Of a DNA stretch of 64,000 bases, positions 43,681 to 55,880 are shown in pieces; the first letter of the stretch is position 1; the number at the start of each line of letters is the position of its first letter. The stretch is from Buxus sempervirens (lineage: Eukaryota > Streptophyta > Magnoliopsida > Buxales > Buxaceae). The notes beneath the pieces are model-generated. The model was not told the origin of the DNA. It saw nothing but the letters and a program-made list of their open reading frames with translations, and searched no databases. The stretch is from contig OX387187.1 of NCBI GenBank assembly GCA_947561395.2, positions 1,556,976 to 1,620,975 of the forward strand, read 5' to 3'. The translations under genes and the position numbers were made by a program.

Positions 43681-45901
43681 TTTTAGAACCCCAAATTTTT
43701 CTACATGATTTTTGATTATGAGAATTAATGAGGTGTGTATGTAGGGAAAACTTGGTGGGCGACCATGCATCGAATCAGGGTTTTTAAAACTCATCGAGCG
43801 GCAAAGTATATACGGTAAGTATAAATACATAAGGTAGTTAGATTCGTAGGTTTTGTTTTCTCGCATACTTTGTGTTGAAGGTGATTTCGGTTGGTGATCT
43901 AGGGTTTTGGAGAGAAGCAACCTGCGTGCTTCCTGCCGATTAAGTGTTCAGAATCAAGGTGTTCAGAAGAAAACCTCTTACGAACAGAGGGAAACTGGGT
44001 GGCGATCGAATTGTTGGATTGCTCTACTAGGAGTTGCCATTGCAAGGCTTTGGAGCGTATAACTGTGAGTAGCATCGTTTTGATTTATAGTTGGTTTTGA
44101 TCTCTAAGATTTGCCGAAAGCATGGTTTCTGAATAAGATATGTTCGAGCGTGAGTTATTTGATGGGTTTAGAGTCTTGATTATTTAGATTAAATCCGAAT
44201 CTTGTTTAAAAGTGTTTTGGTAATGGTAGAAGCATAGATGAGTGGTTACAGAGGTCAAAAATACTGTCAGTCATGGAGTTTTGAGATTAACAGAGAGTCA
44301 CGAGTCGGAGGTAGTGTCCGCTGACTTGGCTCCTACCTAGCGCCAAGTGGTAGAGTCAGCGTAAGATATGTCTTGTTGTTATCGCCAAGTTCGCGCTCAG
44401 CTCGCGCCAACAACATGCTAAGTGTTTTTTTTGTATCGCCGAGTTCGCGCTTGTCTCGCGCCAAGTAATTTGAGTTAGCGTGAGATGCTGATTTAGTATA
44501 CGCCGAGTCCACGCTGACCTCGCGCCAAGCGCCAGAGGTCAGCGCACCCCCTAAAATCTGCCGAAAGTTGGTTTTGACCAATCCAAACCAAATTTTGATA
44601 CTTTGAGACTTCAACCTCTTACTCAAAGACTAGATTAGGATATTAGAAATATTATATCTGTTCAAAACAATTGGGAGAACCTTAAATCAAATTCTGGGTA
44701 ATTCTATAAGTGTCCGAAGTGGGAATTGAAGGAATCTGGGTAGGTTATTGGTTGTTCATGACACTATAAGATAATGAGTTAGTCTTCTTTATGTATTATA
44801 TTTGTTATCTGATCATGAATCTGTTAAATCTAGATTTGTTTGATATCAAAGGGCTGAATAGTATTGTAAATTTTCTTGTGTGAGTAAAAGGATTTTACTA
44901 CTAATGAGGTTTGTTGTTTTGGGGTTGGGATACGTACTGAAATTACATGAGTTGCTATCCTGGTTGGAATGACTTGTGATGAGTGTATTGGGATACACAT
45001 GATGGTAATCAGTACGGGTTTATTGTTATGCAAATACTGAGTTTTGTGCGATGGTTTTCTGTTTTGGGTTTAGCTTCCCTTGGATCCATGTTAAGCTTAG
45101 TAATGTGATTGTATTGTTTGTTGAGGTAATTGCATGGCCTTGTGTGTTGTCATGACCGGTGTAGAGCAGCCAGATACCCTGAGTAGGCCTGGTTGTCAGT
45201 GCCGATACCCGGAGTAGGCCGGCATTGGATGACGATACCCTGAGTAGGCCGTCATTTCAGAGTGTCCGAAACCTTGAGTAGGCCGGAACTGTGTACATGG
45301 AGGTGTGGAGTGTCTCCTTGGCATGTGAATTAACCAATTTAAGAAATATGCATGACATTGACCTTTTGTTGTTTTATCGGTACTGTGGTTGATATTTGAT
45401 GTGAAATAATATTAGACTTTTGGATTTCCATATCGTATTTATCTCTATTGATGTATTGGTGTTGGTTATTTATCGGTGCATAATTTATAACTGTGGTTAA
45501 CTATTTCTGCATGCATATGCTACTCGCTGAGATATTCGTATCTCATTCATTTGCTTTTGTTTTGTTTTTTAGATACTCGTGATGAGGCGCCTACGGGGGT
45601 AGATCCAACTGACACATATAGGGAGGAAGATTATTACTACAATCCATAGACTAGTAGGTTTATTTTAGATTGGAACTTTGACTCATTTGATTTTGGGAAA
45701 TGTAATAAAGTAGTTGATGTGGATTCGTTTGATTTTAAATTAAAGATTATTTTGCACTTCTTAGATAAGAATTTAATTGTGTACTCTGATATGGTATTAA
45801 TTGCGTGATTATCCAGCGATCACATTTATTTTGGATCCTTACCTAACCCTCTGTGAGACGTGTTATATCTTTAATGAACAACACGGATCCTGGGCGTTAC
45901 A
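43681..45901 (+). mobile_element. Solo LTR, Tekay/Del-like
   Basis: 2.2 kb; its first bases are TTTTAGAACCCC instead of TGTAAAACCCC, and it ends TGGGCGTTACA. AAAG stands on both sides (43677-43680 and 45902-45905), compatible with a decayed 5-bp duplication. Four-stem-loop array at 45160-45290. Hairpin TGAGATA-TTCG-TATCTCA near 45527. Candidate intron 44065-45572. The stretch after the acceptor reads DTRDEAPTGVDPTDTYREED and ends YYYNP (45573-45649). Confidence 0.88.
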
Positions 45902-46488
45902 AAAGTACCTATATGCATATACGCAAGCCCTCATTGCCATGCTTCCCCCTTCCCCTTATTTGGCTGCTGTTGTGTCCCTTAATGTGCTCTAGACTTGTGT
46001 TAATAGCATGTTCCCCATCACCTCATTATCCCCCTGTTGTGGCATACATGGGCTGCTGTTGGAGACAACAGCAGGCTCCCTCTCTCCCCTTGAATTTGTT
46101 GTCCTCCAGCATGCACATTCACCCCCACACGCCCCTAAATCCAGCTCACTGATATCATGCATGAAAACTGCCTTTTCCACACCCTTTTTATGTTATTTCC
46201 AGCCCATTAATAATGCCTTCGCCTTCTCCCCCTATTAGTTGTTGTTCTACACCCCTGCAGCATGCTTATTTTTTTTACACTTGAATGGCATGCTTCCTTG
46301 TTTGCACACACTAGGTGCATGCACACACCCCCACCGTAGTAGCATGTTAGGCCCTCTTTTATTTCATGGCACAATCCATTTTTGTGTGTGAATATGATCT
46401 CATGTGCCCTTGCTTATAGGCAAGGCACATGAGATGTGTATGATTGATATCACAATTCAAAGCATGCACTAGGCTCTCCTTTGGTTAG

Positions 46489-48783
46489 TGTAAAACCCCG
46501 ATAATTTTTCATGATTTTATGGGAAAAATAAATAATAATCATAATAAATTAAACTAATAAGGTGTGTGGATGTAGGAGTTTCGGTGGTCGAGCACACACG
46601 AGATCAAAGATTTCAAAGTTCGTCGAGCGGCAACTTTATTTACGGAAGGTATTTATACTTTAAGAAAATTAGGTTTTGGGTTTTGCTCTTAATACGCGTA
46701 TACTGAGGAGTGGCGATTGGCGATTGCGGCTGCGGCGATTTTCTTAGGTTTCTTTGGGAGAGAAGAGTTGGGGAAGTTTGTTGGGAGAGAAGAGTTGGGG
46801 AAGTTCCTGCCGGTTGGTGTTTGTGATCAAGAAGTTCAGAAGGGCTTTTCCTTCAAGAGAATATCTGGGCGACTATAGCAACCAAACGAACGAACTGTCG
46901 GTTGGGGATTGCTCTTCGGGGGTTGCTGTTGTCAAGACTTGGAAGCGTTTAAGGTGAGTGGCACTGTTTTAAAACCTGGGTTTTGTATTATTCGTAGTTT
47001 TAATTCGAATGCATATGGTTGTGGAATGAGCTTCATTGGTTTTTCTGGACGGAGATAGTCCGAGGGATTGTTTCTTTAGAATTGAATGGGGATAAATAAA
47101 AAGTGTGTTAGATTAATTCCAAAACTAGTTTGAATGTGTTCTGGGGATATTAGGAGACTAAAGGACTTGTTACAAACCGAAAAAGTTCAGCCAGAGTTGG
47201 AGATCTGGAATTAACAGAGACTCGAAAAATACAGTGGGTATCCGCCCACTTGGTGCTCACTGGCACCCACTTCGGGTAGTAGGCGCAAGGTTAAATTACA
47301 CTACCCGCCGAGCTCCCGCCCACTTGGCGCTCAGCTCGCGCGCACTAAAACCCGATGCACCCATTTCGCCCCCACTTCACGCCCTTTTCGCACCCACTTA
47401 GCGCTCACTTGATATCGAGTAGGCACATACCTCAAATTTAGACCATTGACTATCCGCCCACCTCGTGCCTAGCGCAGGAGGTGAGCGCATGGTCCATTTC
47501 TTTGCCGAATTACAGGTTTGAGTAAAACCAAGTTGGATTTTGATGATAGGAGGTTTCAAGCACTTAACAAATTTCTTGTTTAGGACTCTAGAGACAATAT
47601 TAACTATGAGAATATTAAAGCTAAATTCTGGAAATTCATAGGAGCTTCCAAGGCAAATGTAGGGCTAATTGTAGGTGATGTTCTGGATACAAACACTAGG
47701 AGATTCTATTTTAGTTGTCTTTGGTTAAATACTGTAATTGGTTGAGATTTTATTAAATCCTGTTTTTCTTAATGGCAATTTTTGAAATGTGTTGTAAAGA
47801 TTATTTACTTGTGAGTTGATGTTCTGGTTGGAACACTTGTGTGAGTTGATGTTCTGGTTGGAACACTTGTGAGGAATTACTGTTCTGGTTGGAACACTTG
47901 TGTGAGTTGATGTTCTAGTTGGAACACTTGTGAGGAATTACTGTTCTGGTTGGAACACTTGTGAGGAATTACTGTTCTGGTTGGAACAACTTGTGATGTG
48001 TGTGTACCGAATGCGGAGTTTTATTTGGTTATTTATTGGTTTTGGGTTTAGCTTCCCATGGATCCTTGTTAAGCTTAGTAATGTGATGGTATTTGTTTAT
48101 TGGTGTAATTGCATGGCCTTGTGTGTTGTCACGACCAGTATAGAGCAGCCAGATACCCTAAGTAGGCCTGGTTGTCAGTGCCGATACCCGAAGTAGGCCG
48201 TCATTTCAGAGTGTCCGATACCCTGAGTAGGCTGGAACTGGTACATGGAGGTGTGGAGTGTCTACTTGGCATGTAAATTAATCAATGTAACAATATGCAT
48301 GACATTGACCCTTTTTGTGTTGTTATCGGAAATATGTTGTTTGAGTTGTTGGTTATTTATCGAAGCATGTCTTATAACTGTGTTAACTATTTCTGCATGC
48401 ATGTGTCACTCGCTGAGATATTCGTATCTCATCCCTCGTTGTTGTTTTGTTTTTCAGATCTTCGTGGTGAGGCGCCTACTGGGGTAGATCCGACTGACAC
48501 CTATAGGGAGGAGGATTATTACTACAATCCTTAGACTCGTAGGTTATTTAGTCTTAAACTCTGTTCAATTGAAATTGTGGGAATTGTAATAAGGTAGTAA
48601 ATTGGAACCATTTGATGTATTTGAAGATTTTATAGATTGCTTGGATGAGAATTTTATTTGTGCACTCTGATGTGATATAAATTGTGTGTGATTATCCAGT
48701 GATCACCGTTATTGAGATCCTTACCTAACCCTCTGTGAGACGTGTTATATCTTTAATGAAAAACATGGATCCGGCGCGTTACA
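46489..48783 (+). mobile_element. Solo LTR, Tekay/Del-like, with minisatellite
   Basis: 2.3 kb from TGTAAAACCCCG to GGCGCGTTACA with perfect GTTAG duplications (46484-46488 and 48784-48788). It has a three-unit stem-loop array (48140-48245) in which units 2 and 3 are fused, and a minisatellite at 47811-47990. Candidate intron 46954-48457. The open stretch after the acceptor (48458-48534) reads DLRGEAPTGVDPTDTYREED and then YYYNP, with mostly silent differences from the copy at 45573. Confidence 0.92.
47811..47990 (+). repeat. Minisatellite of about 31 bp in solo LTR
   Basis: Six copies of TTCTGGTTGGAACACTTGTG preceded alternately by AGTTGATG or AGGAATTACTG. The unit TGTTCTGGTTGGAA also occurs singly in the related LTR at 43681-45901 (CCTGGTTGGAATGACTTGTG near 44960), so expansion is specific to this copy. 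Confidence 0.85.
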
Positions 48784-48849
48784 GTTAGATTTTCCTTGGC
48801 CTTGCTTGTTTGCTGATGTGTGGATTGAGAAACCAAAATAGGGAATTCT

Positions 48850-51800
48850 TGTAAAACCCCGATATTTTCTAAGGATTTTTTTTTATTTATTATTTATGTG
48901 GGCAAATAAGCTTAAGTAGCTGTGTGTATATGTAGGAATTTTGGTGGGCGAGCACACACCAAATCAAAGGTTTTCAAAAGTTCGTCGAGCGGCAATGTAC
49001 TTATGGAAGGTATAAATATTTAAGGAAAAGTAGGTTTGAGGTTTTTGGAGTACGAGTATAATAAATATTTAAGGAAAATTAGGTCTGACGTTTTCGGAAT
49101 ACTTGGCGATTGCGGCTGAGCGATCTTGATCTAGGTTTTCGTTGGGAGAGAAGAAGAACTGCGAGAGTTCCTGCCGCTTGGTGTTCGTGATCAAGGGTTT
49201 TAGAAGAAAGGCAGACTGAAGGGCAAGGCAGACTCTTGCGAACAGAAGATTCGGGTGCCGATTTCGATCAGACGGACGGCTCGACAGTTGGTGATCGGCC
49301 GGGGTTCAAGTAGTATTGTTGCTGGGATATAAGCGTGCAAGTGAGTAGCATCGTTTTAAAACTGAGGTTTTGTGTTTATTCGTGAGTTTATTCTGATGCA
49401 TGAGTGTTTTCTGAGTGATTTTTGGAATAACTTCATCTGAGCATGAGTTATTTAGAATGGAATGATCATGAATAAAAATGTGTTTAGATTAATTTCAAAA
49501 CTGGTTTGAATGTGTTCTGGGAATATTAGGAGACTAAAGAAAGTGATACAGATCGAAAAAGTTCGGCCAGAGATGTAGATCTCGAAATAACAGAGAATCA
49601 AAAATTACAGTGCCTATCCGCTCACTTGGCGCTCACTTGCGCCTACTTCAGGTAGTGGGCGCAAGGTACATTCTACCTATCTGCTGAGCTTGCACCCACT
49701 TCGCGCTCAGCTCGCGCGCACTTAAAATTTATGCGCTCATTTTGCACAAACCTCGCGCTAAGCTCACGCCCACTTCGCGCCTAGCTCGCACTCACTTGAA
49801 GTTAAGTAAGCGCATCCTATTTATTTTAAACCATGACCTATCCGCCTACCTCGCGCCTAGCTCGCGCCCACTCGAGTTAAGTAAGCGCACCTACCCAATT
49901 TGTTGAATTTGTTGAAAATAGCCCCCTTAATTACATGAAAGACAACTTTCCATTGTGCGGCCCACCTAGTAAATGTCCTGTGTATTTATTGCTCCATTTA
50001 CTTAAGTCTTTACATGTAAATAAGGTTTTACCCCCCATTTGGAACCAATAAAAATACTTCCAAGGTTTAATTCCCAGCCAATAAAAAGTCAACTTTCCAG
50101 TTCATGCCTAAATCCCGGTTTTTATCAAAAAGCCCGGTTTGGGTTTAATACCCTGATGAGTGATTCAGGAGCCCATAAAATTCTAGGAGATGTGTTTACC
50201 CTTCAATAGCCTACAACCAAAATTTGAGCCCGAAACTCCTTGTAGATTTGTCTAAAAAATTTTATACCAAAAGTCAACGTTTTTAACTAGACTTTGAATA
50301 TTTCAAGGTCCGAAACTTTTTATCTCAGAATTGATTGCTTTTTGGTATGGTGACCTTATAGGGGATCCTAAGATTATTCCACTCATCTGAAATGTGTTTA
50401 CAGGGTTTTATGACAATCGTTTGATTGATTTGGATTATGAAAGCGAAATTGAGAATCTAGGAGTTGTTTTGCTGGTTTATGTTTAATCGAAGTTTGGATG
50501 CTGTAGTTGAATCTGTATAATGTGTTTACTTCTGAAAAGTCAGTTTTGAAACCATATTTGTTTTACTGAAATTTCATCTACACTATTATGCTAGTTCACC
50601 TTTAAATGCACGGTGCACTTCAGGAATGATTTACTTGAATATTGTTTTATATCGATGGCCGGTTTAGAATCATATCTTATTTTGTTCTGGTAAATTATTT
50701 GAGAATTTCTTTGAGGACTCCATGAGCGAGTAAGCTGGTCCTGAGTGATCTATGGTATGCACTTGAACATGTTGATCTATATATATATCAGTTTTACATG
50801 ATGGAAAATACATTGGGTTGATTTGCTAGTTTTATACTTACTACTGGTTTAGCTTGTCCTGGATCTAGAGTCTAAGCTTAGTAATGTGATATATTTTGTT
50901 TTATTGGTGTAATGGCATGGCCATGGAGTGTTGCCACGACCGGTGTAGAGCAGCCAGAAACCCTGAGTAGGCCTGGTTGTCAATGCTGATACCCGGAGTA
51001 GGCCGGCATTGGATGACGATACCCTGAGTAGGCCGTCATTTCAGGGTGTCCGATACCCTGAGTAGGCCGGAACTGTGTACATGGAGGTGTGGATGTCGCT
51101 CTGGCATGTTGATTAACCAATCTAAGCGACTACATGACATTGACCACTGTGGGGATTTGTTTATTTGGCACAATATGTTTTATCCATTTGTATATTGGTA
51201 TTTATGGTTCACTGAATGTGGTTTATCGGTTATCTGGTATTAATATCTTTTCCGCCAGTGTAGAGCAGTATCGTGACCCTGAGTGGTATGGTGTTGTCAA
51301 TGTCGATACTTGGAGTAGGCAGGCATTGGATAACGTTGTCATTTCAATATCCGAAACCCTGAGTAGGCCGGATATACATTGAGAGGCGTGGGCATGGCTA
51401 TGATGTGACTTTATTGTTGATACGGGTTGGGACCCGAGTTACATCTTTTGAGTTGTTGAACTATGATTTCTTCGATATGTTGTTACCTGGTTATACGTGA
51501 CTTTACGGCTATATGCATGATTTGATACCATCTTTACTGCTTGGTTTATACAATGGTTTCCCTCACCGATGTAAATTGGATCGTTGAAGTTTTGTTGGGT
51601 TATACGTGTTATCATCATTGTATATGGTTTATAACCGTGGCATGTTTTAGAACTAAAATAAATGTATTTGTGCATGCATGTGCTGCTCACTGGGATATTC
51701 GTATCTCATTCCGTATTGTTTTGTTTTGTTTTCAACTGCTCCCGGAGAGGACGATACTTGTGGGTAGTTACTTGGTCATGTGAGTTTATTTCCGTTTGGG

Positions 51801-51942
51801 ATTATTTTAGCGCACTCTGTTATATAGTTATTGTTGTATTCATGTTTTTCCTTCACTCTGATATTGCGATCCTGTGTTACATATTAACCTCTGGAGATGA
51901 GTTATGGTTTTTTTATATGTAACCCGGATCCAGGGCATTACA
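48850..51942 (+). mobile_element. Solo LTR, Tekay/Del-like, long subtype
   Basis: 3.09 kb from TGTAAAACCCCG to AGGGCATTACA; flanks ATTCT (48845-48849) and CTTCT (51943-51947), the 5' LTR showing CTTCT as the original. It is very similar to 29432-32548, including both stem-loop arrays (50950-51075 and 51255-51385) and the 21-bp match to Tat LTRs (49950-49970). The 3' splice acceptor of its relatives is changed from CAG to CAA at about 51733. Confidence 0.92.
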
Positions 51943-53332
51943 CTTCTCTTGGTCCCTATTTTATTGATGTTTATAGCTCCAGTGGGAGAAGGCAGCCCCC
52001 ATGCCATCTCCCCTTTTCCTCCCATGGCATCTCCCCTTTCCCTCATGATTCCCAAGACCTAAGAGGCCAAGGAATGGGAATTCCTCATCTCCAAAACCAT
52101 TGTGGGCACACACAGGGGCCCACACAACTTTAGTACCTTCCTGGGAAGCCCAAACAGCCATCCCATTCGAAAATCCTGAAAAAGAACAATTTTAGGCAGA
52201 TCCGACAACTCAGGTCAGATCAACACATCCCTGTGTGTAGCCGAAATCTAATTTCGGATACACCCCTTGAAAGCCCAATTTCCATGCTTTCTCCCATTTG
52301 TGATTTTTTTCAATCTATTTTAACCGAACCAAGTGAACCAGTAGGGTTTCCGAGTGACTCGGAAACCCAAGATGGGACTTGGACTATCCAGTCCAATTGG
52401 ATACATTTGTGGGCCTTCCAATGGGGCCCACCAAGCCCAATAAGCACGATTAGACGTAAGCAATCAAATTAACCTAACCAAGTGGGCCGTACCATTCGAG
52501 GCCCATCAAAAGCCCATTATAAAGTCTGCTGGATTAGCTTAAGTTTGGTTTGGCCGAGACCACGGGCCAGGGCCTATCGGACCTGTCAAGCCCACTAACC
52601 AAATAAGGAGGGGTTTCACTACCCCAACCCTAATGCCTTGGGCTTTCAATGTCCAAACCTAGGTAACGGGGCCCCAAGCCCTTGCCTTGCCCACTTTGGC
52701 ATAATTAAATCAGGATAAATCAAAACACTTGGCAACCATTGTGCGGCCCACCTAGGGGGCCCACAAACCATCCGGCCCACCAAAGAAATAAACTTTAACC
52801 AAATTTCCATTTAAATAATAAATAAAACCAATCAAGTTAGCCAAACACCTGAAGGGCTTTCTAGGGATAGACTTAAGCCCAACAAGGGAACATGTGGGCC
52901 AGGCTTGGCCCACCAAGGCATCTGTGGGCCTCCCAATGAGGCCCACCCCATCAGACCAAGACCACCTAATTAACAAAGATAAAATCAATTAAAGGGACCC
53001 ACACCGTTCAGGTGGTCCCGCCAGACTTAACCCCATTATGCATGATGGACTTAGGAATTGGGTGAGCAAAAACCGAGTTGACTCAAACCAGGAAACCCAT
53101 GGGACCTGTCATTCGACGGGGCGGACCGGGGTATCTATGGACTTCCCCATGCCGTAACCGAGACTTTACTTAGAATCTCAAGCCACAGACCAGCCTACTA
53201 GACTAACTTAGGCACCCAGATGTCCGCCTACACCCCATCAGGTGGTGGCGACTCCAACCTTCCCATTTTACCCATCTGAAGGCACGCATAAATCCGTGCA
53301 CCTCGCGGTGCGGCGTTTACGACACGTGCACA

Positions 53333-53337
53333 GTGGC
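53333..53337. repeat. Right target-site duplication of inner element
   Basis: GTGGC, partner of GTAGC at 2482-2486. The outer pol frame resumes here on the minus strand with DLVVHRLPTKLEAT. Confidence 0.85.
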
Positions 53338-54814
53338 CTCAAGCTTTGTGGGTAACCGATGCACAACTAAGTCCGTGTCTAATTCGGGCATATCCTCGTA
53401 TGACCATGCAAACACATCACAATAAGACTTTAAAATTTCAGTCATCTACTTTTTTAATGTTTGAGACAGCTTTTTACCGATTTGAAGAATTTTAGGTTGT
53501 GCTGGTTCACCTATTTTAACAGGTTCAGTTTCCTTGATATTAGCCTGGAGACCCTTTTCGTGCCTTTCCGAGGTGAGCTGGATTTCAGGTGGGGTCTCCA
53601 ATGATTCATCGTCGTCCTCGTACTCAAAAGACTTGTCCTGGTCCGAATCGGAGATGACGTCTAAATCATTTTTCTGCAGCGGGCATGTGCCCCGGTCTGA
53701 CTTATTAAAGTTTTGCTCTTTTCCTGCACTGAGTATTTGCTCGTGCTTTTCTGTTATTATTTTTGCATGTCAAATGATTGTTCAATGCCGAGGTTTGCAG
53801 TTGCTTCCTTTATAATCTTATTGCCTATCTCGTGCTTCGGCACATCTGGGTGTGCGTCAAGATGAACACTAGGATTACAGGGTTTAGCATGGTTATTTTT
53901 GTTTCTACTTTCATTTCCAGACACATGCAAATAGAAGAACTCCTTCAGATATTCATTGAAAATAGCAGAGTTTTCTACAACAAAAGCATTAAAAGGTGCT
54001 GTGGGAACTCCTTGCAGGAGGTCAGCCTTGTTGACTGCAAAAGGAGTGGAGTTCCAGTTTTTTAGCGACATGGCATCTTCTTCTTCAGCTGCATTCATCT
54101 CCGGTTCAACACTGCCTATCTCGACCATACCAATGAACTCCTACGGGTCACTTTCATCGCTTAACAGATAGATTATCTCATTAGCTGCATAGATAGGCTC
54201 CCCCTGGCTTTCTTTCGAGTCAGATATGTAGATAATAGGTGGGGAACAGCAACTGGGACTTGTTGTGGTAGATCGAGCTCTGGCAGGGGTACAGCAACAG
54301 GGGCTAGTGGAGGAGAGTTTGTTGAAGACATACAGTCGAGAGGCCATTCAGCAGACATCTAGGGATGAACTTCCGGAGCTCCAGTAGATGGATCTAAGAC
54401 GTGTGGTATGCCTTGAAACATTTGCGCCAATCCCCCAAAATTGCCCATTCCTTCTTTGCGAGGAGGTGAGGGAGACTCATTGAGCCATCCACATTCGATT
54501 TGGCGTCGTGGCCCCTGGGCTTCCTCACTGCTTTGGGATTCATCCCCAATCACACAGATGTAGACATCCAGATTTTCTTTAGTTTTGGATTCTTTGGCGA
54601 AGGCAGACGATGGAATTCCCTCAGTGGCGATCACGAGATTGGTGAGTGATCCTTCCATGTGCAATGGTACAACAGTGGGTGGCAGCGGTGCAGCAACTTG
54701 CTCATTCATTTCAAACAATTCCAGTAGGCCTTCTAGTGACCAATCAGGAGATGGTATTTTTGTTTCCACGATTATCTCAATGGAGTCCAGAGCAAGTGGT
54801 TTCTCCCAGAGCAT
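53338..54814 (-). pseudogene. Protease-RT linker (outer element)
   Basis: Open frames 54814-54359 (LWEKPLALDSIEIIVE, PDWSLEGLLELFEMNEQVAA, GNFGGLAQMFQGIPHVL) and 54128-53757 (LKNWNSTPFAVNKADLLQG, IFNEYLKEFFYLHVSGNESRNKNN, HLDAHPDVPKHEIGNK) match the inner linker. A part with several acidic and Ser residues lies at 53700-53540. Then comes EPVKIGEPAQPKILQIGKKL, and near 53338 the segment DLVVHRLPTKLEAT, which is the pre-RT block. No known domain is recognised; conservation in both elements suggests a real protein region. Confidence 0.75.
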
Positions 54815-54916
54815 TTGTGCTAGCCCTTCTAGATTGTCCCCATCTCTCTCTGATGAAGGTGGGAACTCATCGCCTGGGCAACTACATTCTATAGCGAGTT
54901 GGCTGTCTTTAGTGCC

Positions 54917-55447
54917 TCATTGGTGAAGATTTTGTACAGGTCTCCGTGTATGCAGATAGGCCATTCTGGTTCCCTTCCTTCCATTTTTGGCCCTCTTCAG
55001 TTCAGATTGCTGCCTAAAAAGTCTTGCATAATCCTCTAGCATTGGATCATATCCAATTCCAAATCCGAATATTTCCTCTAACACTTGTATGGCCGTCTTC
55101 ACTCCTTGCTTATAGCGGCCTAATCCTTCTCTTGCCCGCAATCCCCAGTCGGCGCATTCAGCAACGCCAAACATTGCATTTCTCCTTCTTTTCTTGGACA
55201 GTTGCCTCCTTTCATGTTCAGGGACATTGACTACATTGATCATTTCCACAGCTTGGAAGTTCAGTGAAGTGGGTAGCTCATAGTCAACGTATGGCACCCC
55301 TAGCCTCGCAAATTCTCTATGATGCTCGGCATGCACCGTTATCAGCTCATTTCCAAAAATGAACCTTACCATCCAGTGTAGAGAAGAAGGTACCCGCCCC
55401 AACATGATGTAACCAAGGTCGTCCAATGAGCAGGTTAAAAGAAGCAT
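54917..55447 (-). pseudogene. Protease C-end and G-patch-like segment (outer element)
   Basis: A 176-codon open frame: FGNELITVHAEHHREFARLGVPYVDYE, then KKRRRNAMFGVAECADWGLRAREGLGRYKQGV and FGFGIGYDPMLEDYARLFRQQ, then a basic tail (KRAKNGRKG). WGLRAREGLGRYKQG with the later GFGIGY has the glycine spacing of a G-patch. The inner copy has the same layout. A G-patch would bind RNA or a helicase; this is an inference from sequence pattern only. Confidence 0.65.
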
Positions 55448-55880
55448 TGATGTCCATCAGTTCAAACACCAGGGTGAAGGGCTTCTCAGCTATAATTATG
55501 GTCAAAATGACCTCCCCAATGGATTCCCTCTTCGAGTTGTCAAATCCTCTGACATTGTGGACACTGGGCTTAATGAGGGAGGAATCGAGCTGTAGACTGT
55601 GAAAAGTCCTTATCGAACAGATGTTCAGGGCTGAACCATTGTCTATCATAGCTCTTTTCACTATTTTATCACAACACTTGATGGCTATGTACAGAGGTTC
55701 AATATGATCATACCCTTCTGGCAGAAAATCTTTGACTGAGAAAGAGATGGCCTTTGGCGCCATGATTTGGGAAATGATAGCTTCCAACTGTTCTGGCTTG
55801 GTATCTTTGGGTACATGTGCATCTGCAAGGACCTTCATCAATGCATCTCTGTACTTGACAGAGTCCACGAGGAGACGCAT
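55347..55880 (-). pseudogene. Retropepsin-like protease (outer element)
   Basis: A 177-codon frame: IMAPKAISFSVKDFLPEGYD, RAMIDNGSALNICS (active site, D-N-G as in the inner copy), KPSVHNVRGFDNSKRESIGE and LLIGRPWLH. It overlaps the next frame at 55447. The shared D-N-G indicates a family feature rather than a mutation. Confidence 0.9.

Larger units (their letters stand above)
2487..53332 (+). mobile_element. Inner Tat/Ogre-type Ty3-gypsy element with nested insertions
   Basis: This is a full-length but dead plus-strand element. Order: 5' LTR, PBS, leader, ORF1, two tandem arrays, gag, protease, G-patch-like segment, linker, RT, RNase H, second RNase H, integrase, 3' UTR, PPT, 3' LTR. Eleven solo LTRs lie inside it, nine directly in it and two nested within one of those. 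Subtracting about 29.3 kb of insertions leaves about 21.5 kb, as in Ogre elements. The LTRs differ at 7 of the first ~105 aligned bases plus a 30-bp gap, so the insertion is old. Being flanked by sequence of its own sister family shows that Tat elements target or accumulate in each other. Confidence 0.93.
42143..53332 (+). repeat. 3' LTR of inner element, split by three solo LTRs
   Basis: It starts TGTAAGCACC and ends ACGTGCACA; 11.2 kb with three Tekay-like solo LTRs (43681-45901, 46489-48783, 48850-51942) and 3.57 kb without them, as the 5' LTR. The promoter array (42708, 42747, 42851, 42890, 42929) and TATA (about 42963) are kept. The second array is collapsed to one composite unit at 52237-52261. 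A small duplication of a CCATGCCATCTCCCC-type block lies at 52000-52040. An AAG|GTATGG donor is at 43244. Confidence 0.92.
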
